From Acinetobacter lwoffii (GTDB taxonomy: Bacteria; Pseudomonadota; Gammaproteobacteria; Pseudomonadales; Moraxellaceae): a DNA stretch of 64,000 bases. How positions within the stretch are numbered: the stretch's first letter is position 1; every line of letters starts with the position of its first letter. Location of the stretch: positions 1-64,000 of the forward strand of contig NZ_JALJVC010000008.1 of the NCBI RefSeq assembly GCF_022967985.1. The letters are read 5' to 3'. The translations under genes were made by a program, and so were the position numbers. Shown here in pieces: positions 46,719 to 56,404 of this stretch. Under the pieces are notes generated by a model. The model saw only the letters and a list, made by a program, of their open reading frames with translations, made no database searches and was not told the origin of the DNA.

Positions 46719-47597
46719 ATGCTGAAAAAGTATTTATTCCTGACTAAGCCAGGAATTCTCTTCGGTAACTTTGTTACCACTTTGGGTGGCTACTTCGTAG
46801 CCACTCAAGGTTCTGTAGATTTCCTTCTCCTGCTTATTACCCTTCTCGGTACTACGCTTGTCGTAGCATCAGGATGTGTGGTCAACAACGTGATTGACCA
46901 AGACATCGACCAAAAAATGCAGCGCACACAAAACCGTGCTCTGGTCACCAAAACCATTTCTGAACCTGTTGCCCTGGCCTTTGCCCTGGTATTAGGCATC
47001 GTTGGTTTTAGTCTTTTATGGTTCTGGGTAAATGCGTACGCTTTCTTATTCGCGGTGATTGGTTTTGTCGTATATGTTGGTTTCTACAGCCTATGGACAA
47101 AACGAACCACAATTCATCAAACTGTTGTAGGCAGTATTTCTGGTGCAGCTCCGCCTGTCATTGGTTATACCGCAGTGGCCAATCAATTTGACCTCGGTGC
47201 GTTATTGATCTTTTTAGGTTATGCGCTATGGCAAATGCCTCACTCATGGGCGATTGCGATTTACCGCTTTGATGATTACAAAAATGCAGGCATTCCGATC
47301 TTGCCTGTGGCGCGTTCGATTCATCGTACCAAGATTGAATCACTGGTTTATGTGGTGTTATTCACCCTGACCATGAATGCGTTATTTGTCTTTGGTTATG
47401 CCAACTGGTTCTATGCAGTGATTTTAAACTTACTGTGCATTTACTGGTTATATATCGGTGTCATTGGATTTAAAGCTGAAAATGATCAACTTTGGGCAAA
47501 GAAATATTTCTTGTTCTCGGTGATCCTGATTACTGTCATCAGTATTATCTTTAGCTTTACCTCAACTGCGCCATCTACACAGATTGTGTTTTTTTAA
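46719..47597 (+). CDS. cyoE: Protoheme IX farnesyltransferase (heme O synthase)
   Basis: 292 residues, UbiA superfamily, makes heme O from heme B and farnesyl diphosphate for the bo3 oxidase. The Mg-prenyl motif NNVIDQDIDQKMQRTQNRAL and the second DDYKNAGIPILPV motif are present, with about eight helices. Last gene of the cyo operon. Confidence 0.96.
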   Translation: MLKKYLFLTKPGILFGNFVTTLGGYFVATQGSVDFLLLLITLLGTTLVVASGCVVNNVIDQDIDQKMQRTQNRALVTKTISEPVALAFALVLGIVGFSLLWFWVNAYAFLFAVIGFVVYVGFYSLWTKRTTIHQTVVGSISGAAPPVIGYTAVANQFDLGALLIFLGYALWQMPHSWAIAIYRFDDYKNAGIPILPVARSIHRTKIESLVYVVLFTLTMNALFVFGYANWFYAVILNLLCIYWLYIGVIGFKAENDQLWAKKYFLFSVILITVISIIFSFTSTAPSTQIVFF

Positions 47598-47630
47598 AAA
47601 GATAGAGTTAGTCTCTATCTTTTTTTATTT
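47596..47630 (+). terminator. cyo operon terminator
   Basis: AAAAAGATAGAG/CTCTATCTTTTT, 5-base loop, T-run. Confidence 0.85.
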
Positions 47631-47631
47631 T

Positions 47632-47911
47632 GATTTTCCTATCCCCCATTCCAAGTATCTGTAGAGCAGAATCAAAATCTCTGCTTTAGAACCTCCCTCT
47701 CTTTTCTTATCTCTGATAAATTTACCGTTTTTTGGTTTTAGCCTGACATTGATAATGTGTATGCAGATTTTAAGTTAGAGAAAGCCACTTGATATTCTCA
47801 ATAGCACATTTGCTGAATTTAAGCAGTCGAACCCTGCTGTTTTAAAGTTAATGTGGTTTTCTATTAAAAGATCTGACTATAGATATAATTTCGCAAAAAT
47901 GTCTTATTTGG
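47632..47911. other. Gene-free gap between cyoE and rpsF promoter
   Basis: 280 AT-rich bases; no ORF, no strong hairpin beyond the cyo terminator. Confidence 0.5.
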
Positions 47912-47940
47912 TTGAAATTATCCCTAAAGATCACTACAAT
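47912..47940 (+). promoter_or_regulatory. rpsF operon promoter
   Basis: TTGAAA, a 17-base spacer and TACAAT; a start near 47947 gives an ~87-nt leader. Confidence 0.7.
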
Positions 47941-47946
47941 TCCCCC

Positions 47947-48033
47947 TTCGCAAACACTGCGACACAACTTTGGTTGTGACTCCTTGCTTCAATTTACTTA
48001 AATTGGGGCTGTCCAAACCGTAAGGAGCTGACA
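47947..48033 (+). promoter_or_regulatory. rpsF leader, possible S6:S18 binding site
   Basis: Hairpins CACAAC/GTTGTG and CAATTTA/TAAATTG precede GGGGCTGTCCAAACCGTAAG next to the ribosome-binding site AAGGAG. Leaders of rpsF operons often carry an S6:S18 autoregulatory motif with a CCG in a bulge near the start; the CCG at ~48019-48021 is compatible with this. Confidence 0.45.
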
Positions 48034-48420
48034 ATGCGTCATTACGAAATCGTACTTTTAGTACACCCTGATCAAAGCGATCAAGTAGTTGGTATGGTAG
48101 AACGCTACCTAACTCACATCAAAGAAGCTGAAGGTCAAATCCACCGTCTTGAAGACTGGGGCCGTCGTCAATTGGCTTACCCAATCAACAAGATCCACAA
48201 AGCTCACTACATTCTTATGAATGTTGAGTGTGGTCAAACTACTCTTGATGAGCTTGAAGAATTGTTCCGTTATAACGACGCAATCATTCGTAGCCTTATC
48301 ATCCGTCGTGAAAACGCTATCACTGAAGAGTCACTATTGGCGAAGAGTGCTGAAGAAAAACGTGCGCGTAAAGCTCAACGTGAAGAAGCACAACACGCTC
48401 AAGACTCTGCTGAAGCTTAA
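48034..48420 (+). CDS. rpsF: 30S ribosomal protein S6
   Basis: 128 residues. [18 protein letters not shown] and the [14 protein letters not shown] motif. Longer, charged C-terminal tail ([22 protein letters not shown]). First of rpsF-rpsR-rplI; no priB is present between rpsF and rpsR, unlike E. coli. Confidence 0.97.
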   Translation: MRHYEIVLLVHPDQSDQVVGMVERYLTHIKEAEGQIHRLEDWGRRQLAYPINKIHKAHYILMNVECGQTTLDELEELFRYNDAIIRSLIIRRENAITEESLLAKSAEEKRARKAQREEAQHAQDSAEA

Positions 48421-48432
48421 GGAGAACATAAC

Positions 48433-48660
48433 ATGGCACGTTTTTACCGTCGTCGCAAGTTCTGCCGCTTTACAGCTGAGAACGTTACGTACATCGACTA
48501 CAAAGATATCGACACTTTAAAACAGTACATCACTGAAAACGGCAAGATTGTTCCTAGCCGTATTACAGGTACTAAAGCTCGTTACCAACGTCAATTAGCG
48601 TTAGCTATCAAACAAGCTCGCTACTTGTCTTTGATCCCTTACACTGACAATCATAAGTGA
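48433..48660 (+). CDS. rpsR: 30S ribosomal protein S18
   Basis: 75 residues, [18 protein letters not shown], with [25 protein letters not shown], binding next to S6 on the platform. GGAGAACATAAC precedes the ATG. Confidence 0.97.
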   Translation: MARFYRRRKFCRFTAENVTYIDYKDIDTLKQYITENGKIVPSRITGTKARYQRQLALAIKQARYLSLIPYTDNHK

Positions 48661-48669
48661 GGTTGAGCT

Positions 48670-49116
48670 GTGGATATTATCTTATTACAACGCATTAAAA
48701 ACCTAGGTAAACTAGGCGATAAAGTTTCAGTTAAAGCTGGTTACGGCCGTAACTTCCTTATCCCTCAAGGTAAGGCTGTTGCTGCAACTGAAGCAAACAC
48801 TGCTGCTTTTGAAGCTCGTCGTGCTGAACTTGAGAAAGAAGAAGCTGCTATCTTGGCTGCTGCTCAAGCACGTGCTGACCAATTGAACGAAGTGAACATC
48901 GTTATCACTGCAAAAGCTGGTGATGAAGGTAAACTATTCGGTTCTATCGGTACTCGTGACATCGCTGACGCGTTGACAAATGCTGGTCTAGAAGTAGACC
49001 GTGCTGAAGTACGTCTTCCAAATGGCGCGCTTCGTCACACTGGCGAATTTAACATCGCAATCCAATTGCACCATGATGTTACTGCAGAAGTTCTAGTTAC
49101 TATCGTAGCTGAGTAA
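48670..49116 (+). CDS. rplI: 50S ribosomal protein L9
   Basis: 148 residues, [36 protein letters not shown], with the central helix ([23 protein letters not shown]) and a C-terminal domain. GTG start. Last gene of the operon. Confidence 0.97.
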   Translation: MDIILLQRIKNLGKLGDKVSVKAGYGRNFLIPQGKAVAATEANTAAFEARRAELEKEEAAILAAAQARADQLNEVNIVITAKAGDEGKLFGSIGTRDIADALTNAGLEVDRAEVRLPNGALRHTGEFNIAIQLHHDVTAEVLVTIVAE

Positions 49117-49127
49117 TTTCTCGCCTC

Positions 49128-49160
49128 AAAAAGAGCATGCGAAAGCATGCTCTTTTTTTA
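49128..49160 (+). terminator. rpsF operon terminator
   Basis: AAAGAGCATGC/GCATGCTCTTT with GAAA tetraloop and a T-run. Confidence 0.9.
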
Positions 49161-49332
49161 TCTCTAAAAAATATAATCTAGCCAACACTGTCAAATTCAT
49201 TTTATTATTCGTGTTTACAAAAAATTGCACTTCGCATTTTTGATCAGAGCGCGTATCATTTCATTTCGTCGTGAATAAACGCTATTCATCTCCGACGATA
49301 TTTAACCATTGTATTTAAAATCAGGGATTTAT

Positions 49333-50775
49333 ATGTCACAGGCGAATGCCAGCAAAAAGGTAGCTCCTGCTAAACCAGAAATTGTTACTGAAAATAGCAA
49401 TCTCAAGGAGTTCCGTACTCCGCCACACAATTTAGCAATTGAACAGGCTGTACTTGCTGCCCTTATGACTGTGGCTGAATCTTTTGAGCAGGTCGGTGAT
49501 GTACTGACCGAAAATGATTTCTATGCCACCCGACATAAATATATCTTCCGTGCCATTGAGCAACTCTCTAAAGAAAACTCGCCTTATGATGCGGTTCTGG
49601 TGCATGACTGGCTCATCAAACAAAACTTGCTCGATGCAATTGGTGGCGAAGAATATCTGATGCAATTAATGGCAGATTCGCCATCGAGTTTCTATAACCT
49701 GGAAACTTATGCAGGCAAAATTAAAGAATTCTCTACCCTGCGTAGTATGATTAAAGTCAGCTCTGAAATTTTACAAAATGCCTATGACACCAAAGGCCGT
49801 ACTGTCAGTGAAATTCTGGATCTGGCTGAGACCAATATTTTCTCGATTGCCGAACAGCATAATAACAATGCCAAAGCGCAAGGGCCTAAGCCGATCAACT
49901 CGGTGGTCGCGGACGTATTCGACAAATTAAATGAACTGTCGCAAATGGAAGGCAGCATTACCGGTTTAACCACTGGTTTTGTGGAACTGGATAACAAAAC
50001 TTCCGGCATGCAATCCGGCGACCTGATTATTGTTGCGGCGCGTCCATCCATGGGTAAAACCACCTTTGCCATGAATCTGGTCGAAAGTGTCTTATTCAAT
50101 AACAATCTGCCTGCTCTGGTCTATTCGATGGAGATGCCAGCCGACTCCATCGCCATGCGTTTGATTTCATCATTTGGTCGCGTGCATCAGGGACATTTAC
50201 GTTCTGGTAAAATGGACAGTGATGAATGGTCAAAAGTCACCAGTACCATTGTGCATTTACAAGAAAAAAATCTGTATATCGATGATTCTTCTGCGCTACC
50301 ACCAACAGAATTACGTGCCCGTGCGCGTCGTATTGCCAAAATGCATGGCGGAAAGCTGGGCTGTATCATGGTCGATTACTTGCAGCTGATGAAAGTACCC
50401 GGTATGGGCGATAACCGTGTCGGCGAGATCTCGGAAATCTCCCGAAGCTTAAAAGCTTTAGCGAAGGAAATGCAATGTCCAGTAATTGCCCTGTCACAGC
50501 TCAACCGATCGCTGGAAAACCGTCCAAACAAACGTCCGGTGATGTCCGACTTGCGTGAATCCGGTGCGATTGAGCAGGATGCCGACTTGATCATGTTTAT
50601 TTACCGGGATGAGGTTTATAACAAGGAATCCAAGGAAGCTGGCACCGCCGAAATTATTATCGGTAAACAACGTAATGGCCCGATTGGTACCGTGCGTCTG
50701 GCATTCGAAGGTCAATATACCCGCTTTAGTAATCTCTCACCTGAGTTCTATGCTCAGTATGATGACGAAGAGTAA
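49333..50775 (+). CDS. dnaB: Replicative DNA helicase DnaB
   Basis: 480 residues from the ATG at 49333 (AGGGATTTAT before it; the open frame starts 24 bases earlier). An N-terminal primase-binding collar (LAIEQAVLAALM...), then the RecA-like helicase domain: Walker A ARPSMGKTTFAMNL, Walker B IMVDYLQLM, and the arginine finger region with LSQLNRSLENRPNKRPVMSDLRESGAIEQDAD. No intein in the usual positions. Confidence 0.97.
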   Translation: MSQANASKKVAPAKPEIVTENSNLKEFRTPPHNLAIEQAVLAALMTVAESFEQVGDVLTENDFYATRHKYIFRAIEQLSKENSPYDAVLVHDWLIKQNLLDAIGGEEYLMQLMADSPSSFYNLETYAGKIKEFSTLRSMIKVSSEILQNAYDTKGRTVSEILDLAETNIFSIAEQHNNNAKAQGPKPINSVVADVFDKLNELSQMEGSITGLTTGFVELDNKTSGMQSGDLIIVAARPSMGKTTFAMNLVESVLFNNNLPALVYSMEMPADSIAMRLISSFGRVHQGHLRSGKMDSDEWSKVTSTIVHLQEKNLYIDDSSALPPTELRARARRIAKMHGGKLGCIMVDYLQLMKVPGMGDNRVGEISEISRSLKALAKEMQCPVIALSQLNRSLENRPNKRPVMSDLRESGAIEQDADLIMFIYRDEVYNKESKEAGTAEIIIGKQRNGPIGTVRLAFEGQYTRFSNLSPEFYAQYDDEE

Positions 50776-50824
50776 TCAGGCTCTCGTCATCACATTTCCA
50801 TCGTCCCTCTAGGAGTAATTTAGG

Positions 50825-51895
50825 GTGCGTCAAGCTACAGTTTATATTGACAGCGCTGCGCTGCAATATAATTTAAACCGTGTCAAACAACTTGCCCCAA
50901 CCGCGAAAATCGTCAGCATGGTGAAAGCCAATGCTTATGGACACGGAGTTAAAGACTGCTTAGCAGCCTTAAGCGAAACCGATGCCTTTGGTGTTGCCTG
51001 TCTGCAAGAAGCCCTGGAAATTCGTGAATTAGGTTATTTACAGCCGATCACGCTTATCGAAGGTGTTTTTTCACCAGATGAGATGCCAATCGTAATTGAA
51101 CAAAGTATTGAAGTCATTGTGCATCAACAGGCACAAGTCGACTGGTTAATTGCACATAAAGATGCCTATATCGCCAAAGAACTTAAAGTCTGGGTCAAAC
51201 TGAACAGCGGCATGAACCGCCTGGGCTTTAAGATTGAAGCGATCAAAGACGTAATTTATACGCTAAAAGCCGCAGGCTTTACTTGCGTGCTTGCCATGCA
51301 TTTTGCCAATGCCGATGCTGAGCATCCACTGAATGATGAACAAATCCGTCAATTCTTGGAAATTAAAAATGACTGCGCGCCAATTTTAGCTTCTTGCTGT
51401 AACTCGGCTGCAATCTATAAATATTCAGAATTGCATTTTGACTATGTCCGTCCCGGAATCATGCTCTATGGCGCGACGCCTTTTGCAGACCGTGATGTAC
51501 ATGACCTAGATTTAAAACCGGTCATGACGTTTACAGCTGAAATTATTGCCTTGAATGATATTCAAGCGGGTGAGCATGTCGGTTATGGTTCGACGTTCAC
51601 CGTAGACCAAAACATGACTTTGGCCATTGTTTCAATTGGCTATGGTGACGGTTATCCTCGCGCTTTCCCTAAACAGAACTATGTCGCAATCAATGGTCAG
51701 CAAACTCGCGTGATTGGCCGGGTTGCCATGGATATGATTGCCATTGATGTGACAGGACTAGATGTGCAATTAGGTACAGAAGTCGAACTTTGGGGTAAAA
51801 CCCGTCTAGTGGATGATGTAGCGACAGCCAATGGCACGATTGGTTATGAACTATTATGCCGACTGAGCAATCGTCCACTACGCAAAGTAGTTTGA
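50825..51895 (+). CDS. alr: Alanine racemase
   Basis: 356 residues, PLP-dependent, makes D-Ala for peptidoglycan. PLP lysine K34 in MVKANAYGHG, the GMNRLGF motif, and the second catalytic base in VGYGSTF. GTG start with AGGAG 9 bases upstream. It follows dnaB by 49 bases, as in many gammaproteobacteria. Confidence 0.96.
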   Translation: MRQATVYIDSAALQYNLNRVKQLAPTAKIVSMVKANAYGHGVKDCLAALSETDAFGVACLQEALEIRELGYLQPITLIEGVFSPDEMPIVIEQSIEVIVHQQAQVDWLIAHKDAYIAKELKVWVKLNSGMNRLGFKIEAIKDVIYTLKAAGFTCVLAMHFANADAEHPLNDEQIRQFLEIKNDCAPILASCCNSAAIYKYSELHFDYVRPGIMLYGATPFADRDVHDLDLKPVMTFTAEIIALNDIQAGEHVGYGSTFTVDQNMTLAIVSIGYGDGYPRAFPKQNYVAINGQQTRVIGRVAMDMIAIDVTGLDVQLGTEVELWGKTRLVDDVATANGTIGYELLCRLSNRPLRKVV

Positions 51896-51910
51896 TCTAA
51901 TCTTAAGAGT

Positions 51911-51941
51911 TAAAAAAGCCCAATCTATGTTGGGCTTTTTC
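51911..51941. terminator. alr terminator (bidirectional)
   Basis: AAAAAAGCCCAA/TTGGGCTTTTT with a 6-base loop; it also faces the end of the BLUF gene. Confidence 0.85.
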
Positions 51942-51942
51942 T

Positions 51943-52374
51943 TTAGGCTGACTTTTGTTCCTCGCCCTGCTCTATGCATAATTGCATTAATAAGGCATCG
52001 ACATGAGTTTGCTGAAAGGCAAAAGGATTAAAGTCATCAAATCCCATTTCCCGACAGAATTGCTGGATCTGACTACGTTTGGAAATATATTTCATGGACC
52101 AGTCCGGGAAACTTGGATATTCAATTTCCTTGGTTTCAAATAGTTTAATGTCCTGATGGCGAGGATCTTTATTCAGTCGCTCCACCAGCAGACTTTTTAA
52201 AGTGGGACATTCACCTTCCAGACATTGAAAAAAATGACCATCTGCGAAATAAAGTACACCTGTCACTTGATGCTGGTAATTAAAATCACGGGCTTCTTTC
52301 AAAATATTCGCTAAATCTTCAAGCAAATCAGTTTTGGGAGAAGTACTTTTACTGGCGTAACAAAATTGGTACAT
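51943..52374 (-). CDS. BLUF-domain blue-light photoreceptor
   Basis: 143 residues, a short BLUF protein like BlsA of A. baumannii. FAD-binding residues are Y6 (QFCYASKS), N32 (ARDFNYQHQVTG) and Q50 (GHFFQCLEG); the conserved W92/M94 pair is in DWSMKY. Such short BLUFs sense blue light (and temperature) through hydrogen-bond rearrangement around FAD and regulate partners by protein contact. No partner domain is fused. It is separated from the Anbu cluster by 81 bases on the same strand. Confidence 0.92.
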   Translation of the reverse strand: MYQFCYASKSTSPKTDLLEDLANILKEARDFNYQHQVTGVLYFADGHFFQCLEGECPTLKSLLVERLNKDPRHQDIKLFETKEIEYPSFPDWSMKYISKRSQIQQFCREMGFDDFNPFAFQQTHVDALLMQLCIEQGEEQKSA

Positions 52375-52455
52375 GCGCTAACTTCTCTATTTTTATTATG
52401 CTGGACTGCATAGAAGTTAACACTGTACGCGAAAAGCCTGAATCACGATAGGTTT

Positions 52456-53190
52456 TTATAAGAAATACTCATTAGAGGGAACAGGAAGTTCTGCCAGTCC
52501 TTTTTTTAAGGTCTCTGACCATTGCCGGCTGATTGACGTGAAATACTCATCATCTTCGGCAATACGCTTGCCTCTTGGCATGATCAGACTGTCTTTTTTA
52601 TAGACCAGCACATCGAGGGGCATACCAACCGATACATTGGAACGTAGGGTCGATGCAAATGAAATCAGGGAACAGCGCAAAGCTTCATCCAGCGGCATAT
52701 CATAAGTCAGCGCACGATCCAGGATCGGCTTGCCATATTTACTTTCGCCAATCTGGAAATACGGCGTATCGCGTGTGGCACAGATAAAGTTCCCTTGCGG
52801 ATAGACATGATAAAGCTGCATATCCTGATCTTTAAGTTGCCCCCCGACCAGCAGATTGCAATAGTAATTGCTTTGTTCCGAAATATCGCTCGTAACATTC
52901 GCAATCACTTTTTTCAGCATACTTCCAACCAGCTCAGCGACATCAAACATGGTGTGCAGACTCAAGATATTGGGTTCCTGCTTCAGTTCGAGCTGATTTT
53001 TAATATGTCCAATTACGGCTTGTGTTGTTGCCAGATTTCCGGATGCCTGTATGACGATCATACGTTCCCCAGGAATACCAAAGGTATACAACTTTCGAAA
53101 TACAGAAATGTGATCTACTCCGGCATTGGTCCGGGTATCACTGATAAAAAGCATACCTTGCTCTAAACGTAGTGCACAACAATACGTCAT
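52456..53190 (-). CDS. Anbu proteasome-like hydrolase (HslV/20S family)
   Basis: 244 residues, N-terminal-nucleophile hydrolase. After Met removal, T2 of MTYCCALRLEQGMLFISDTRTNAGVDHISVFRKLYTF would be the catalytic threonine; the DTRTNAGVD segment is the family signature. Anbu forms a helical, not closed, assembly in described members. Last gene of the Anbu cluster. The substrate is unknown. Confidence 0.9.
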   Translation of the reverse strand: MTYCCALRLEQGMLFISDTRTNAGVDHISVFRKLYTFGIPGERMIVIQASGNLATTQAVIGHIKNQLELKQEPNILSLHTMFDVAELVGSMLKKVIANVTSDISEQSNYYCNLLVGGQLKDQDMQLYHVYPQGNFICATRDTPYFQIGESKYGKPILDRALTYDMPLDEALRCSLISFASTLRSNVSVGMPLDVLVYKKDSLIMPRGKRIAEDDEYFTSISRQWSETLKKGLAELPVPSNEYFL

Positions 53191-53203
53191 TTATTCGTCC
53201 TTA

Positions 53204-53983
53204 TTAACATCCTAGCACTTGAACGATGGAATGCATGGATTCTACACCGCCTTTTTCTCTGACACCGCGTACCGGTGCCACATCCCAATAATCCCGTCCA
53301 ATCGCCACATAAATATGCGAACTTGGAGTAAACACCAGATTACTGACATCAAAACAATACCATGTCTGGTCTACAAACACCTCTGCCCAAGCGTGACTGG
53401 CCAGATGCGAAGCATTTTGTGCATATAAATAACCAGAAACATAGCGTGCAGGCAAACCTAGATATTTGCACATGGCAATAAAAATATGACTATGGTCCTG
53501 ACAGACGCCCTGTCTGGACTCAAAGGCATCTATTGCAGAGCCTTGCACTGAAGTACTGTTGGAAATATAAGGCACATGCTCCAGCAAGGCCTGTGCCAGT
53601 CCAATCAAATGCTGACGGGTTAATGCAGGAACATGACGTTGTGCAAAGTCTTTCATTGCTGCATTACATTGTGTCGATTCGGTCGGCTGTAGAAAAAGAT
53701 TGGGATTGATTGAATCATTCAGTCCACTCTGATCCGCAGGATTCAGTTCAACAATCCCTTGCGCCATGATAGTCAGGGAATAATAAGGCTCCCGCTGGCT
53801 ACAGGTCATCCACAGATTATGAAATGCATCTTTCCGGATTTCTTTATTACCCGGCACACTAATATCCCAGGAATGCACCCGCTGATGCGCATTGCTCGAA
53901 GGCATCATTTTAATGTACTGAATACTGTTCCTCACCTCGGCCGTGTACATATAATGCGTTTGGTGATTCACCATCAATTTCAT
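53204..53983 (-). CDS. Transglutaminase-like protein of the Anbu cluster
   Basis: 259 residues. Catalytic triad C161 (RQGVCQDHSH), H197 (ASHAWAEVFVD) and D212 (CFDVSN); an N-terminal transglutaminase-associated beta domain. Bacterial members act as peptidases or amide-transfer enzymes. It overlaps the alpha-E gene by 4 bases (ATGA). Confidence 0.9.
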   Translation of the reverse strand: MKLMVNHQTHYMYTAEVRNSIQYIKMMPSSNAHQRVHSWDISVPGNKEIRKDAFHNLWMTCSQREPYYSLTIMAQGIVELNPADQSGLNDSINPNLFLQPTESTQCNAAMKDFAQRHVPALTRQHLIGLAQALLEHVPYISNSTSVQGSAIDAFESRQGVCQDHSHIFIAMCKYLGLPARYVSGYLYAQNASHLASHAWAEVFVDQTWYCFDVSNLVFTPSSHIYVAIGRDYWDVAPVRGVREKGGVESMHSIVQVLGC

Positions 53984-54582
53984 ACATCTGGCTCAAACAG
54001 TTGATGAATATGGTCGCTAAACTGGTAAAACTGAATCCGGTTCGGTTCTGTACGCAACTGCTCCCAGTACTGTTCCAGATCATTCCAGCCCATCTCTACC
54101 AAAATTCTGACCACATAATCAATCTTGCAGAGTGTAGTACTGGTTTCTTCACCCAGACGTAACTGATGATCGAGCTGTTCGACACATTGCCCTAGACTAA
54201 AAAACAGAAAAATATCGAAAGATTCGGCTTCCAGAATATCTTCACATTCCGTCACCACTTCACAGATATAACCAGCATTTTTGTCTGCGGTTTTGATCAA
54301 TTTCATCAGTTCCGCATAGCCTGAAGCAGACAGCACCCCGCGTAATTCCTGAATATTGTCTTTAGCTACTTTAAACTGCTGGCTAAAAGACGCCACTTGC
54401 GTAGGATCAAGTACCAGCTCATTTAGGGAACTGGCATCAAAGGCAGGCAAACAGAAAGCATGGGCATACGCTACTGCCGCTTCGTCTTCTAAAAATGGAA
54501 AGCGCGCACATAAAAAATGAGTGCGAGATAAATAACGCCCTAACCAAAAAATATGTTGTGCATTGCTATTCAGCAAAACCAT
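53980..54582 (-). CDS. Alpha-E domain protein of the Anbu cluster
   Basis: 200 residues, all-helical, with the signature NAQHIFWLGRYLSRTHFLCAR near the start. Always found next to an ATP-grasp and transglutaminase in this cluster type. No enzymatic residues evident; a partner or scaffold role is inferred. It starts 22 bases after the ATP-grasp stop. Confidence 0.88.
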   Translation of the reverse strand: MVLLNSNAQHIFWLGRYLSRTHFLCARFPFLEDEAAVAYAHAFCLPAFDASSLNELVLDPTQVASFSQQFKVAKDNIQELRGVLSASGYAELMKLIKTADKNAGYICEVVTECEDILEAESFDIFLFFSLGQCVEQLDHQLRLGEETSTTLCKIDYVVRILVEMGWNDLEQYWEQLRTEPNRIQFYQFSDHIHQLFEPDV

Positions 54583-54604
54583 GACATTTTCCTTCTTTGG
54601 AATC

Positions 54605-56164
54605 TTATGAATGTAAATTGTCGACTACCCAGGTATCTTTGATACCGCCACCTTGTGATGAATTCACCACCAGTGAACCGGGCTGCATCGCCACGCGTGT
54701 CAAGCCACCCTGTACGATTTCAGTACGATAAGGCGAACTCAATACAAACGGGCGTAAGTCGATATGACGTTCAGCAATACCAAAATTGGTCAAAGTCGGA
54801 CTAACCGATAAGTCCAAAGTGGGCTGCGCAATATATAAATGCGGCGCAGCTAAAATTTTCTCCCTGAAAGTTTCAATTTGCTGTTTAGACGCTTGTGGTC
54901 CAATGAGCATGCCATAACCGCCCGAACCCTGCGCTTCTTTCACCACCAGCTGATCCAGATGAGCCACGACATAGTCTAATTCTTCAGAATTACGACATTG
55001 ATAAGTCGGAACATTTTTTAGAATTGACTGCTCGCCCAAATAAAAACGAATCATTTTGTCGACATATGGATAAACCGATTTGTCATCTGCCACACCGGTT
55101 CCCGGTGCATTGGCAATCACAACATTATTTTGCAAATAAGCTGACATCAAGCCAGCGACACCCAAAGTGCTATCCGGTTTAAAGCATAAAGGATCAAGAA
55201 ACGCATCATCGACCCGTCTATAAATAACATCGACTCGTTGGCGACCACGTATGGTTTTTACATAAACCTTCGAGTCATCAACAAAAAGGTCACGTGATGT
55301 TACCAATGGTACATCCATCTCCCTTGCAAGGAAGGCATGTTCATAGTAAGCGCTATTAAAACGTCCTGGGGTCAGCACCACCACAAATGGCTTGTCGACG
55401 TAGGCATTTTCGATCAGGATTTCTTTCAATAATTGTGGATATTGCTCGATTCCGGCAATCTTGGACTGCTCGAATACTTTTGGCATGAGTTTTTCACTGA
55501 TCTTGCGGCATTCCAGCATATAAGACACGCCAGATGGCGTTCTGAGATTATCTTCTAAGACATAAAACTCGCCCTTGGAATCACGGATCACATCGATTCC
55601 ACTAATCTGGCTATAAATCCCACCTTTCAAGCTATGTTGATACATATGCGGCTGATAGGCCTCATGAGTTAAAATCTGCAACTCAGGAATAATATTGGCT
55701 TTTAAAATGTCCTGTTGATGATAAATATCATGTAAGAATAAATTTAGCGCCCGTATCCGTTGTGCCGAGCCTAAAGCCACCATATTCCACTGCTTCCGGT
55801 CTATGACTCGCGGAATGATATCGTAGGGAATGGTGCGTTCTACGCCTTCTTCATCGCCATAAACGGTAAAGGTAATACCGTGATGTAAAAAATGTTCTTT
55901 TGCTACCTGATTCAGTGCATTGAGTTCATCCAGCGTATGTTGTGATAACCATTCTTCCAGTCTTTGACCAGCCTGACTGGACAACACATGTTCATCCTGC
56001 ATTTCATTAAAGAACTTTGAAGATAACTGCTGCAGTAAAAGTTGTGGATTTGTTGTAGTAGATACCGCTGTAGTTTTAGTGTCTATAAAATTTTTTCCAA
56101 TATTTTGGGAAGTAAATTTATCAATTGTTTCAATCACATTTGTATCCTGATTTCCTTTAAGCAT
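54605..56164 (-). CDS. Circularly permuted ATP-grasp protein (type 2) of the Anbu cluster
   Basis: 519 residues from the ATG at 56164, which has GAGGG 6 bases upstream; the open frame reaches 56242. The ATP-grasp core is permuted; VLEDNLRTPSGVSYMLECR and VVKEAQGSGGYGMLIGPQA are characteristic. ATP-grasp enzymes ligate carboxylates and amines, so peptide or amide bond formation is the likely chemistry. First gene of the four-gene cluster; the WYL regulator diverges from it. Confidence 0.9.
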   Translation of the reverse strand: MLKGNQDTNVIETIDKFTSQNIGKNFIDTKTTAVSTTTNPQLLLQQLSSKFFNEMQDEHVLSSQAGQRLEEWLSQHTLDELNALNQVAKEHFLHHGITFTVYGDEEGVERTIPYDIIPRVIDRKQWNMVALGSAQRIRALNLFLHDIYHQQDILKANIIPELQILTHEAYQPHMYQHSLKGGIYSQISGIDVIRDSKGEFYVLEDNLRTPSGVSYMLECRKISEKLMPKVFEQSKIAGIEQYPQLLKEILIENAYVDKPFVVVLTPGRFNSAYYEHAFLAREMDVPLVTSRDLFVDDSKVYVKTIRGRQRVDVIYRRVDDAFLDPLCFKPDSTLGVAGLMSAYLQNNVVIANAPGTGVADDKSVYPYVDKMIRFYLGEQSILKNVPTYQCRNSEELDYVVAHLDQLVVKEAQGSGGYGMLIGPQASKQQIETFREKILAAPHLYIAQPTLDLSVSPTLTNFGIAERHIDLRPFVLSSPYRTEIVQGGLTRVAMQPGSLVVNSSQGGGIKDTWVVDNLHS

Positions 56165-56404
56165 ACAAACCCTCGTATTATCATCTATTATAATCAAATC
56201 AAAGCAATATCCATGCCATGACATCTGTATTTCAATTACCATTAATCTAATAAATGCCCAATGAACTCAATGCCATTTTCGACCAAGTTGTTTTAGAATT
56301 GTAGGACAAATGTTGCACAGAGGGACTTGCGAAAAAATGAGAGTTTTTTTATTGTGTTAAGCTAAGCCTAAATTCCCTCTTCTTTATTGCCAGCAAAATA
56401 AATT

